Of a stretch of 64,000 bases of DNA, positions 48,501 to 59,400 are shown piece by piece. Within the stretch, counting starts at the first letter, position 1. Every line of letters starts with the position of its first letter. The position numbers were made by a program, and so were the translations under genes. The notes below the pieces were generated by a model. That model saw only the letters and a list, made by a program, of their open reading frames with translations, did not search any database and had not been told where the DNA came from. This DNA comes from Elmis aenea. Lineage: Eukaryota; Arthropoda; Insecta; Coleoptera; Elmidae. The DNA is taken from assembly GCA_947652605.1 (NCBI GenBank), contig OX393577.1, positions 32,181,466 through 32,245,465 of the forward strand, in the 5' to 3' direction.

Positions 48501-51500
48501 ATTGAAAGGGTGTAATTATCCAAAAGAAATTAAAGAGTTAATAGCTGAAAAAAAACGTGCCCGACGTAGATGGAAGGAAAATAGAACACCAATAAACAAG
48601 AACGCATTAAATATAGGTTGTGGCTATTTGCACCTACAGTAGGTACGAATAATTGGCTATTTGCACCTACAGTAAAGGAATATACCGGGTACTGAGTTCT
48701 GGTACTTTTCTGTATTTAGTTTTAAGTTTACATAAATAAACTTTTATACATATTATGATATGTGTAAATAACCGGAATATTTGAACAAATGTACATTACT
48801 ATTTCACTTCCTGGTTCGCCGGAAATGATCCTGACTTTGTTATTTCCAATGTCACACCCTATATATTTACGTTTTTGGATAGAGGACGCAATTTTGAATA
48901 TAACTGCACTATTTTGATTAATTTTAATAATCTCAAATAATTTTTGGACAAATATTTATTTGCCGTGGCCTGCATAAATTGAATTTTATTACATCAACAA
49001 GCATCCGAAAACATTTTTTGTACAATTGAATTAACATTTATATTACTTTAATCAGCTTTGAAGGTTGCAGAATCGGTTTTTTGACTGAGTCAATTTTTTG
49101 AATGCAATGGTAGTGGTATACACGATTATTTAAATAGAGTATTTTCTGACCAATAACATATGCTTATTTGAATGAAAAGGCTGCCTCAAAGACTTAAACT
49201 ATTGTAAAAAATTATTGAGTAGAATTGACGGGTGTTTTCATATTGTAAACTCTTGTTCTTTAAGATGAATTACACAAATGTTAAGATGTGCGATATGTAT
49301 TTCGTTTAGGATCTTGTTAACGGTAAAGAAAAATATCCCAACCGTATAATTCCACATCATTTGATGATAACATGAAAACACTCGTCAATTCTACTCAATA
49401 TGAACATTTTAATTTAAAAATATTTAATAGTTTATGTTCACTTATTTTATTGTTTACTCAAAAACTGTAGGTTTTGCAAGAAAATTTAAAGAATAAAAAA
49501 GTTTCCAAATAAACAAAGTTTTTAAAGAATTTTTTAAAATTATAAAATGGTTAACCCCTTTAAAAAGTTCCGATTAAAAGACCAACAGTGGTCGCACTTT
49601 TTAGCCCCTTGTAAAGGTGGGACATAATTGAAAATATTACTATGGGAAACCTTTTAATAAGTATAAAACATCTACCTAATGTCATTCTCCTACATATCTC
49701 CAAATTTGAGAAATAAAATAAAAACCTAATTTTACCGCTCCCCTTTAAGGGGTGTAACTATGAAAGGAGACGTCTAAGGAAAAAAGAGTTATATAAAAGC
49801 CCCCCTTAATTTTCGATAAGAAATTGCCTCCACAATTTTTTCTCAGTATTTAAGAAACACGCTGTATATAGGGTGTTCTATTTAAAATAAAGTTAGGGTA
49901 ATTTCCGGCGAAACCTGAAGTGAGATATTAGTGTACATTAGTTAAAATATTCCGGTTATTTACACATATCATACATCTAAACGTTTATTTATCTAAAATT
50001 AAAACTAAAGAAAAAAAGGGTATACCAGAACTCAGTTCCAACCGGTATGTACCTATACAGTAATAGTGCAAATAGCCAAGTATTCGTACCTACTGTAGGT
50101 GCAGATAGCCAAGTATTCGTACCTATTGTAGGTGCAAATAGCCAATTATTCGTACCTACTGTAGGTGCTAATAGCCAATTATTCATACCTACTGTAGGTG
50201 CAAATAGCCAAATAATATCTAACAAAAAATAAGAAGAGAAATACAAAATATCAAAAATGAAACAAAGGAAAATTACCTAATGCGACTAACAAATGATAGC
50301 TCCCTAGACCATTCCTTGTGGAGAGCTACTAAAAATCTAAAAAGACCAATACTACAAAATCAACCATTACGAAATGGACATTGAACACGGGCCAAAGACA
50401 ACAAGCAAAAAGCAGAAACTTTTGCTGATTATTTAGAAAATGTATTTCAGCCTAACAACCTGCAAGACGTGGAGGAAACAAGACATAGAAAGGAATAATG
50501 AAGAAACAAATATAGGACTGGTGAGCCCAAAAGAAGTCATGAAAGAAATAAATGAAAATATTAATGTGAACAAAGCTCCTGGCTTCGATTTAATAACAGA
50601 ATTAATCTTAAAGAAACTGCCTAGAAAAGGTATAGTTACGTTAACGAACTTGATAAATGCGTCCTTTAGACTCAAATATGTACCGAGAACATGGAATATG
50701 GCCGAGGTAATGATGATACCAAAAGTACGAAAGCCTCTGATTGAGGTAAGCTCATATAGACGAATATTGTTACTTCCAGTTGTATCCAACCTTCTCAACT
50801 TCGAAAACTTAAGTGATCAAAACCACACGATTTAGTGTAGACCAGCACTAGTTCTTGGTGAAATTTAGTGTGTAGAAAACAAATGTACACCATCAGACTA
50901 AAAGAGTGAATGGCCGCTGGGTCAGAGTTGTGGGGATCACGAGTAGTAATTTAAGTTAAAAATAAGCTGCTGGTTAGTCTTTAACCTTTAACTAGTCGCG
51001 TGTACTGTGTATACATAACTACTCGCATGGCGCCTCGGAGGCACCATTGGGGTTTTATAACAATATTTTTGACTTAAAATCTTAAAAATGTGTTAAACTG
51101 CTTTATTCATGAAATATAAGCTAAATCTTAAAAAGGATAACAATGACTAAATAAATTATAAGTATAAAAAATATATATCTGTATATAAAACATAACTGTA
51201 AAAACGTAAAATAATTTATTTTTAATACGAATCATACATTGGATGCAAAGCATTCACTGCACAATTTTTTTGTATGCTCTGAAAAAATATTTTTATGGCA
51301 TTGCGAACAAATTTGTTGCGAATGTCGATTTTTAGCCCTAGGGCATAAATGATAGCGTTCATGCCGAGTAGCACATAATTGCATTTTACGGACTGTAAAA
51401 TAGAGAAATATGAATAATACTATATAATTCGTATTCCTAAAAGTACAATTGAGGAATACATAAACAGATATTACTGACAAAAAAATAATTAAAAATGTAA

Positions 51501-52315
51501 CAACGATTTAAAAAACGCTTGGCGCCTCTGCGGCGCCGTGCGACTACTTAAAGGTTAAGACTAGTTGTAGTTTCACGTTATTATATATTAAAAAAAAATA
51601 ATCAAAATTTTAATATCTGATTGCACAAATTATTGAAAATAGCTTATTTATGTCTTTGTTATTTTTTAAAACAAAGTTTAAACTTTAATTAAATAATATT
51701 CACGTTTTGCAGCTTTCTGCTAATCTAAAGGTGAATCAAGCATTGTATAAAATACATTTTCTTTTTGCAGTGCATCGTCAGATGGTACTGTGAAAGTATG
51801 GAGTATTAAAACTACAGAATGTGTTAATACATTTAAAACTTTGGGAGCTGGTGATATTGCTGTTAGTAATATACACAATTTTCCGAAAAATCCAGAGCAT
51901 TTTGTAGTATGCAATCGTAGTAATACAGTAGTTATAATGAATTTACAGGGACAGGTAATGTAACAGAAATAGAAAGTTTTCACTTGAACAATGTTCTGAA
52001 TTTTAGATTGTGCGTTCATTTTCAAGTGGTAAACGGGAAGGAGGTGCATTTGTGTGTTCTACTGTATCTCCAAGGGGTGACTGGATTTTTTGTGTTGGTG
52101 AAGATATGGTTTTATACTGTTTTTCAACAAACTCTGGAAAATTAGAGAGAACTTTAAATGTAATGTTATACTTTTTATAGGTTTGTTTTTAAATAATTTA
52201 TTGTTGTATGTTGTAGATTCATGAAAAAGATGTGATTGGAATTGCACATCACCCTCATCAAAATTTATTGTGTTCTTATAGTGAAGACGGTTTGGTACGT
52301 CTATGGAAGCCATAA
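45531..52315 (+). CDS. SMU1: SMU1, spliceosomal LisH-CTLH-WD40 protein, 11 exons, 510 aa
   Basis: Exons: 45531-45556, 45609-45675, 45729-45872, 45932-46046, 46108-46296, 46372-46601, 46858-47081, 47584-47685, 51771-51954, 52007-52159, 52217-52315; GT-AG throughout and phase continuous to TAA. The human protein has 513 aa and is near-identical in long stretches ([48 protein letters not shown]). Residues 6-38 are LisH, about 40-92 CTLH, and about 210-510 a seven-bladed WD40 propeller. SMU1 works with RED/IK in spliceosome B-complex activation in the nucleus and affects choice of short introns. Introns are mostly 52-75 bp. Intron 7 holds a piggyBac-like element and intron 8 (4085 bp) holds a deep nest of transposons, yet the exons are intact. 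No frameshift or missing blade is seen. Confidence 0.97.
47107..47534. mobile_element. piggyBac-like MITE in SMU1 intron 7
   Basis: Ends CCCTTTCGCTGCGC and (complement) CCCGTTCGCTGCTC lie inside a TTAA duplication (47103-47106, 47535-47538). GCGAGTATACTCGTCTTGAG-type subterminal repeats occur twice near the right end. No coding capacity. Confidence 0.85.
47867..48019. mobile_element. GC-rich Harbinger-like MITE, second copy, TTA duplication
   Basis: This 153-bp palindrome is related to 21947-22080 (CACCGGCGCGATTTCGAAGC and complement), with TTA on each side. It sits in SMU1 intron 8. Confidence 0.8.
48066..48615 (+). pseudogene. Jockey-like non-LTR retrotransposon ORF2, endonuclease part
   Basis: The frame reads [18 protein letters not shown], then [33 protein letters not shown]. 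The last is the SDHxxI motif that closes an APE-type endonuclease. A linker follows ([20 protein letters not shown]). The 5' part is missing. The frame is broken at about 48616 by the foldback insertion and resumes at about 50230. Confidence 0.85.
49205..49870. repeat. Partial copy of the large foldback family
   Basis: GTAGAATTGACGGGTGTTTT at the left and the right-arm blocks (GGAAACCTTTTAATAAGTAT, GGAGACGTCTAAGG, ending ACGCTGTATA) match 56183-57143. The outer left arm is missing. Confidence 0.7.
50074..50213. repeat. 33-bp tandem repeat, about 4.2 units
   Basis: Units of the type AGCCAATTATTCGTACCTAC with TGTAGGTGCAAAT occur at strict 33-bp spacing. Because 33 is divisible by 3 and stop codons are absent, both strands are open ([11 protein letters not shown] on plus), but this is a by-product. 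Confidence 0.9.
50230..50835 (+). pseudogene. Jockey-like non-LTR retrotransposon ORF2, reverse transcriptase N-terminus
   Basis: This continues the endonuclease fragment: [32 protein letters not shown], then [36 protein letters not shown] and [15 protein letters not shown]. These equal the RT blocks KAPGxDxI...P..W..A.v..IPKp.K...SYRPISLLPvlSK. Stops break the frame. The catalytic FADD region is absent, so the copy is 3'-truncated at about 50820. Confidence 0.88.
50985..51554. mobile_element. piggyBac-like element with transposase C-terminus, SMU1 intron 8
   Basis: Ends CCTTTAACTAGTCGCG and (complement) CCTTTAAGTAGTCGCA lie in a TTAA duplication (50981-50984, 51555-51558). A cysteine-rich transposase tail is encoded on the minus strand. 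The 570-bp length means most of the roughly 1.8-kb gene is deleted. Confidence 0.88.
51232..51400 (-). pseudogene. piggyBac transposase C-terminal cysteine-rich domain
   Basis: It reads [20 protein letters not shown], then [18 protein letters not shown] and SECF. The CxxC...HxxxxC...C pattern, ending near the element's terminus, is the zinc-binding C-terminus of piggyBac-family transposases. The upstream catalytic DDD domain is missing. Confidence 0.75.
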
Positions 52316-52568
52316 TAATGTATTTTTAAGTGTTTTTTAAATATTAATTCAAGTAAAACATAACGTATCGTGGCATTTTGATTTTTGTTGTATCCTTAAT
52401 TGATTATTAGGAATAATTTTACTGAAAGTCCATAGAAAGAAATATTGCACTTTTTTAACACGATGGTAGCTACGCTACCATCAAGTTCTTCGGGTGCCAT
52501 ATCAGCTAATCTAATATACATACTAAAAACAATATTTTGTATTGTGAAAGAATTAAATTTGAGCTAGT

Positions 52569-52574
52569 AATAAA
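52569..52574 (+). terminator. Candidate polyadenylation signal AATAAA of SMU1
   Basis: AATAAA lies about 250 bp beyond the SMU1 stop codon and is the first canonical hexamer noticed downstream. Confidence 0.3.
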
Positions 52575-52789
52575 GTACATAAAATGTTTAAAAAAAAAAT
52601 TAAATTATTTGACAATCATTTACCGTGTCGTAGCCACAGAACATAGTAAAAGTGAATTTTTTGGCAGAGTTAAAAGATTAAGTGCTCAGATGACGTAACC
52701 GTAGATGTAATGTACTCGGAACTCGGATCACTCGGATGTTTCCGTGTCAAATATGAGCTGGTACAACCATTGTATAATAGTTATTTATG

Positions 52790-53100
52790 TATCAAGGCCA
52801 AAAAGTACGTTTTGGCCGAGGTGCATATTACATTTTTTGTGCGATAAAATTAAAAACAATTTAAATTTTTAGTAATGTTCAAAATTATAGGTTAGAAACT
52901 ACGTGACATTCTGTCACTGACAGATGACGGCGTGTGTACTGCATTACCGGCCCTCTCCTTAGCAACGGAAGGGTGGGTAACGGCCTGAAAAGTAGCTTTT
53001 ACGGCCGTTGCTAAGGATAGGGCCGGTAATGCAGTACTTTATGGTTGCTAACGCGTCCGTTGAACAGCTGTTTCTGGTACGATCGCACAAAAACCATTTT
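52790..53100 (-). repeat. Palindromic repeat, copy 2, upstream of TBC1D13
   Basis: This is the inverted copy of 17797-18139, with the same hairpin core (ACTGCATTACCGGCCCTCTC) and the same flank (AAAGTACGTTTTGGCCGAGG). It ends about 350 bp before the TBC1D13 start codon. Confidence 0.82.
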
Positions 53101-53452
53101 TTTATTCAATGGCTACAACAGCAATACCAACTGTTGCAGAAATGTACACAAATCTGTCACATAACCTATTTAAGTTGACATGTAAACAATCGTTCTAATC
53201 TTTGAAAATTAAGCGATTTGTGACAACTATTGCTACGGAAGGACTACTGACTAATAGATTCGTAGTTCATATTTCTCCTATGGGATAGAGCTTTGACTTT
53301 TGACAGTTGTATATCAATTACTACATCAACTACTAACATTTGCGAAACTCATGTACTGTAGAGTGGAGTAATATATCTTAATAACTTTTTGTGTAGTTTT
53401 ACTGTATTTTTAATTTTCCAAATGAATATTCTTGTACGCGCTGCTTAAAATC

Positions 53453-56400
53453 ATGGCTTTTAAAGCAAGGTAACGAACTAAAGCCCAGTTATGTTGTGTG
53501 TTAAAACATGTTTACTTTCAATTGTAGGTTCAAAGAATTTGATGATATTTTGCAACAAGATGTGGTAAATCTGAAAAATTTACGTAATTTAGCTTTCAAT
53601 GGTAATAAAACAGACGAGCAACTTTTAAATTTGTACACAATGTCATTTATTTCAGGTATTCCAGATGATCAAGGGAAAAGAGCCCTTTGTTGGAGATTGT
53701 TGTTGAATTATCTGCCCCCAGAACGTGCAAGCTGGAGTGCCTTATTAGTGAAAAAACGAGAATTATACAAGCAGTTTATAGGTACAACCAGAAATATTCA
53801 TGTTTTATTTAATACATAAGTGAAAATTCTAGCCGAAATGATAGTGACACCAGGATCAAAAGAAGTGGAAGGTGATGTTGAAGATCATCCATTAAGTATA
53901 AATCCTGAAAGTGAATGGCAGACTTATTTTAAAGATAATGAAGTTTTGTTACAAATTGATAAAGATGTACGACGACTATGTCCGGACATATCTTTTTTTC
54001 AACAACCCACTGAATTTCCATGCAATGAAATTGTTCGTAGCATGGATGTTAAAAGGCTTCATAGAAGAGTGGAAAGAAGAGTATTAAAATGTGCCAATGT
54101 TGAACGAAAAGGATTGGGAATAACAAAGGTATAATTAGTTACTATGAAATAATTATAATTAAATTAAGTTTATAAATGTCTCTTTTGCTGCTTTGTGATT
54201 AGTAGCAGGTATGTCATCTGAATAATATTTTTTAAACAAAAAGCAATAAAGTATTTTACATACAATACATAATTATGGTAAGTATTTTGGCTTACACATA
54301 CTTTTAAGGATTAACTAGTTAGTCAATTTGAAATACCATATTAGCCCGACTATAAGGCGAGGATTTTATTTAAAAAGGCGACACGTAAATAGGGAGGTTG
54401 CCTTATATTCAAGTTACAATATAATGGTGAGGGAAACGTTTTATTCTCCAAAGTTGCCCTATCACTATAGTCGAGCCAATATGGTATTTGTTTTATTATT
54501 AGTGTAGATTTTAATTAAAAAAATTTTCTAGTCGGGACATTGTCTTTTATACTGCAAAAATTGTTGTAAATGATGGAGATATATTTTTGGATTTGAATAG
54601 GAGGGGCAAGCTGAATTTATTGAGAATTTAAAAAAGTAGGTTGTGAAAAAAAAATTCACACTCATGTCTAAGACCGGTTTTACACCGACGTCAGCGTCAC
54701 CGGTGTCGACTGCACACGGCGCGGTCCGGAAAATTTGACAGTGCAGCCGATGCCAGCGGATATGCAGCTGTCGTTGAATTCGACAAATCGGATGCCGCCG
54801 TACTTGTTCTCATTAACTGTTTCCATATAAGAACTGTTTTTTAAATACTGTAATTACTAATATACAGTATGTTTAAGTTTTAAATTAGAAATAAAATAAA
54901 CGGAAATAGATCAAAATAATTTATTTATGTAGAATTGTAGTCTCACATGAACACATGTATGTTATATAATACATAAGTACATATATGTTGGGGTCTATTA
55001 AAAATTCTCATAAATATTTTTGGTAATATTTAAAATTACGAAATGTTTTTAAAAATTTCTTTACAAGAACTGTTTGTTTATCGTAAGATTACCCCTAGGC
55101 TAGAAAATACCCACTTTAACAAGCGGTACCTTCAATGAGAGTAATAAATATTGTACCCGCTCCAGGAGGTACCAGTACAGTGAAACAACTTATTTGCCAG
55201 ATATTAGAATTATTATTCTTATATTATAGAAGATTAAGTAAAGGGTTTATTTGATTTGAGAACTGTAGTGTAAATACCCTTTTTAATTTTTACTTCAGTT
55301 CTTCGTTGTTCTCATAGGAGTCTAGTCAGCGACAGCAGTTTTGCCGTTGTGTATGAAAACGCCCTAATTCTTCAGCGATTATTTGAGTTTTAATTGTCAA
55401 AATCAAGTTAGTTATAACAAGGTTCATTAACTTTTTAAAACAAAGGAAGTAGTAAAGAAATCATGAAAAAATTCAGTTAAATTAAGAGCATTTTCTGTTA
55501 TCATTTATTACCATTTTAAAAGGGGTTTGAGCGTTAACGAGTGCAAGGAAAGTGTATATTCAGATTTTGGCTACAATTTGCCACTAGTATAAAGAATTTG
55601 AACATTAAGGGAGTTCTATTTAGCATTAAAAAGAGGCAGTATGTCCTTCTAAGGTTGTTGGCAAAAAAACATTGCTGTTGCTTAAAAATGATAATGAAGC
55701 CACCACCATGGTAATAGAGCATCAACTTCAGATTGAATCCTCAGCTGTTAATACAATTTCTCACAATCACCTGTATTTAAAATAAGTTGTCAGTTGTTGT
55801 TTTTTGCCACATCAGCTTTCTGAGTTCCAAAGAGCAAAACATGTAATAATTTAATTTGCCATGAAAATTTGTATTTTTTCATAATGGCAGGCACTAAATT
55901 ATTTCTGAAGTCTGTTTTATACTACACTATTTTTTCGTTCAAGAAAATTGTATACGATTTTCTAGTACGGTGTCAATCAGAAATTACAAATCTTGAACCA
56001 AAAATTCGTACGAAATGATTACCGTCCCTATATGCGTCCTATTTTAGCCAGGGATGGAATAACGTTTTAAATCGTTACGTTATTGGATAACGTTATTTAT
56101 TATTTGTTTTCGTTACATAACGTTATAAATAACGTTAAAAAAATGAATTGTTATGTTATATAACGTTACATATTATGATATACAGGGTGTTTCTTAAATA
56201 ATGCGAAAAAAATCGGAAGGTGATTCCTTATTGAAAATAAAGTGGGGTCTTTTATATAACAATTTTTTCTTAGACGTCTCCTTTCGGAGTTACACCCCCC
56301 TAAAGAAGAGCGATAAAATTAGGTTTTTATTTTATTTCTCAAATTTAGATAAATGTAGGAGAATGATATTTGGTAGATGTTTTATACTTATTAAAAGGTT

Positions 56401-59400
56401 TCCCATAGTATTACTTTCAATCATCTTCCACCTTCATAGGGGGCTGAAAAGTGCGACCTCTGTTGTTTTTTAATCAGAACTTTTTGGTGAGTTGAAATTT
56501 TGCAAACATTTTTTTTTGTTAGTGTGATTTATTTAGAACCTTTTTTTATTCTCTAGTTTTTCTCGTAAATCTTACAGTTTTGAGTAAAAAATTAAATGAG
56601 TGAATATGATGTTTTTGTTCATATTGGGTAGAATTGACGGGCGTTTTAGCGTTGTCGCCGCGTAAGCGTCAAAATGAGTTACACCCGTCACTTCTATCCA
56701 ATATCGTTTTATATTGGAATATTTGATGGCTCATGTTCATTCATATAATTTTTTACTCAAAAACTGTAGGTTTAACGAGAACAGTTAAAGAATAAAAAAA
56801 ACTTCTAAATAAATCAAGTTTTTAAAGAAAATTTAAAATTGCTAGATTTCAACCCACCAAAAAGTCCTGATAAAAAAACCAACAGAGATCGCACTTTTCA
56901 GCCCCCTGTGAAGGTGGGAGATGTTAAAAAAGATTACTATGGGAAACCTTTTTATAAGTATAGGTAAATCTCCCACATTTATCCAAATTTGGGAAATAAA
57001 ATAAAAACCCAATTTTACCGATCTCCTTTAGGGGGTGTAACTCCGAAAGGAGACCCTAAAGAAAAAAAATATGAAAGACCCCTCTTAATTTTCGATTAAG
57101 TATCACCTCCCGAATTTTTTCACATTATTTAAGAAACATGCTGTATAAAAACAATTTTTATTTGTAACTCTGAAATTATTTTTGGGATCTGTAAATGTAA
57201 ATTTAAAAAATAGTACCTACAAAATTACGTTGAGGTTGAGATATTTTATTTTCATTTTAATTTCTAAAATACAAACAAAATATTATATCTTCAGAAAATA
57301 AAAAGATCGCCATATAAAAATTTAATTCATAGAGAATAACGATACAAAATAACTTTTAACGAAACGTTATCGGTTATTATAACGTTATAAAAATATCGTT
57401 ACGTTATTGTATAAAAAATTATAGTTGAATCGTTATTATAACGTTATCAGGTATCGTTACGTTACGTTTTCCATCCCTGATTTTAGCATGGGCGTGTTTT
57501 GTGGCATGGGCGCATGCGTATTCTACTGCAACTGTATCTGACCGCATGTCATTTGTGGGTTAGGTTAACTGAAACAATCAAACGATGTTAAATACTACTT
57601 ATTACCGTTATATCCCTCACAATTTATTTTGTAGGAATAAATATGTAGAATGGAACAAGCGTTAAATATACGTTAAATTTGAAAATGATTCGCTTTGTGT
57701 TGTGATCAAATTGAACATTTTTGTACCAAAAAATAGTACAATGTAAAAGGTTCATATTTTCCATGCTAAATTCTTGAACGAAATTTTTGTATCAAAAATC
57801 GTATACGATTTTCTTAAACGAAAAAATAGTATAGTATAAAACAGTCTTAAAATTGTGACGGAATGATACTTGCATTCCCTTTTTAATGTACCTAACTGAC
57901 AAGAAAGTCGTGTGTGGGTTTACAAAGATGAGCACTCGGACAATTACAAAAAAACAGTAATAAATGCAGTTTTGTTTGTGAATACAAGTAAACTAGATAC
58001 ACAGAAAACATTTGCAACGAAGTGATACACAGAAAAATGTTTGCCTCAAGTATTCCGTTGCATATCAGAGGAGATTCTGCTCATCACTATAACATAACGC
58101 ATCTTCTCATATGGCATATTTAGGCTGAAAAAAAAAGTAATAGAGCACCCACCTCAATTATCTGACTTGATTACGTACAACTTTTGGTTATTTTTTGGTC
58201 TTGTAAAAAAGTTAGAAAGTTTTTATCTCAGTTGTAGATTTGATACTGCAGTTGATGATTATTTTGGGAGTATTTCGATAAAAGATCGGTTAGGAGCTTT
58301 TCAGTAGTAGAACGTAAGAATGGTGAAGTGTAAAATTGCCTAAGGGAATTACTGTGAACATACTTAAAATAAAATCTTGGAGAATATTAACGGTGGTTTT
58401 AATTCTCAATTAATTTAACTAGACCCTCATACAAAATTATGACTGGTAATCGAAGTTTTAGTAATGAAAATCACTTTTTCTTCTGCACTTTTTACTTTAT
58501 GCAATAAGTTTACTCGCGTCTCGTTTATAAATTTAATTACTTTTCGTTTATCATAACCAAACCTCTTATAATTTTCAACAGTTTATAGTTTTCATTTTTT
58601 CATTGTAATCCAGTATATTTAAAGAAGAGTTTTATTTTACTATTCATAAATTTCCCACTATATTTCCAGTTTCTTGCTGTTGCTCCCTTCTAGGTGTTGA
58701 AACCATTTTTTCAAGATATCTAGTTTTTGTGATGAGCACATCTTTATTTTTTTTTGCATAAGACGTTCTTTAAAAAAAAAATGAAAGATTTATATGTTAG
58801 CGACAAAATGTATAATTTGGCATTCTGTGTAATGCGTTATGAAATCTTTTATGAGCATATTTATTTATTGCAATGCATTTAGAAAAAATGAACTTTAACC
58901 AACCTTAAACCTGACTATTAGTGACAATGTGAATGAGGGGCAGGTTAAAGTTTTTTTTAAATTTCTGATGTGACACATTACACAGAATGCAAAATTATAC
59001 ATTTTGTTGCTAACATACATTGTGTAAGTTACTGTTTTTTTACTGCTATTAATTGGCTAGATATAATATTGTACACAATTAGAACTACAAACATTTTTGA
59101 CAAATCTGCATTTTAGTATTGTTGCATGTTACCTATTCAGTTGTCGATTTAAATTAATTAATAAAATATGTCAAAATCTTTTTAATTTATACTAGATTGC
59201 GTTATCGTTAAAAAAGGCCTGTGAAGATTATGCACCAATGGCAGAAGGTCAAGAAGCCCACTGGGAAGTTGTAGAGCGAATCCTGTTTCTTTATGCCAAA
59301 TTGAATCCTGGTCAGGGATATGTCCAAGGAATGAATGAAATTTTGGGTCCAATTTATTACACCTTTGCATCAGATCCAGATGTTAGTTTTAGAGGTGAAT

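Larger units (their letters stand above)
48616..50213. mobile_element. Foldback element with 33-bp minisatellite arm, inside the retrotransposon
   Basis: Left (48616-48800) and right (about 49930-50213) arms are inverted: AATAACCGGAATATTTGAAC faces the complement of AAAATATTCCGGTTATTTAC. The outer right arm is a tandem array with exact 33-bp spacing (AGCC at 50074, 50107, 50140, 50173, 50206); the left outer arm has one to two units. A fragment of the 56183-57143 family occupies 49205-49870. Confidence 0.8.
52316..53452. promoter_or_regulatory. SMU1-TBC1D13 intergenic region
   Basis: It contains the SMU1 3' UTR, a palindromic repeat (52790-53100), and about 350 bp of AT-rich DNA before the TBC1D13 ATG that probably holds its promoter. 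No other exon is recognised. Confidence 0.4.
55903..57850. mobile_element. Host palindromic element split by the hAT composite
   Basis: GTCTGTTTTATACTACACTA and the complement of TAGTATAGTATAAAACAGTC form terminal inverted repeats, continuing through AAGAAAATTGTATACGATTT. Removing the hAT at 56049-57479 brings the halves together. AGTCT flanks may be its duplication. Confidence 0.6.

Noticed and set aside
50074..50213. CRISPR-like regular repeat array
   Set aside because: Units are contiguous without unique spacers, and the context is a eukaryotic foldback arm.
50047..50232. Open frame with 11-residue repeats ([11 protein letters not shown]) that could pass for a structural repeat protein
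   Set aside because: It is the translation of the 33-bp tandem repeat in a foldback arm. The opposite strand is equally open, and there is no start context or splice partner.
56201..56473. Paired open frames at 56201-56473 and 62657-62902 with the shared phrase LDVSFRSYTPLK
   Set aside because: They are similar only because both lie in the same foldback element. The second has a different start and the frame is short.
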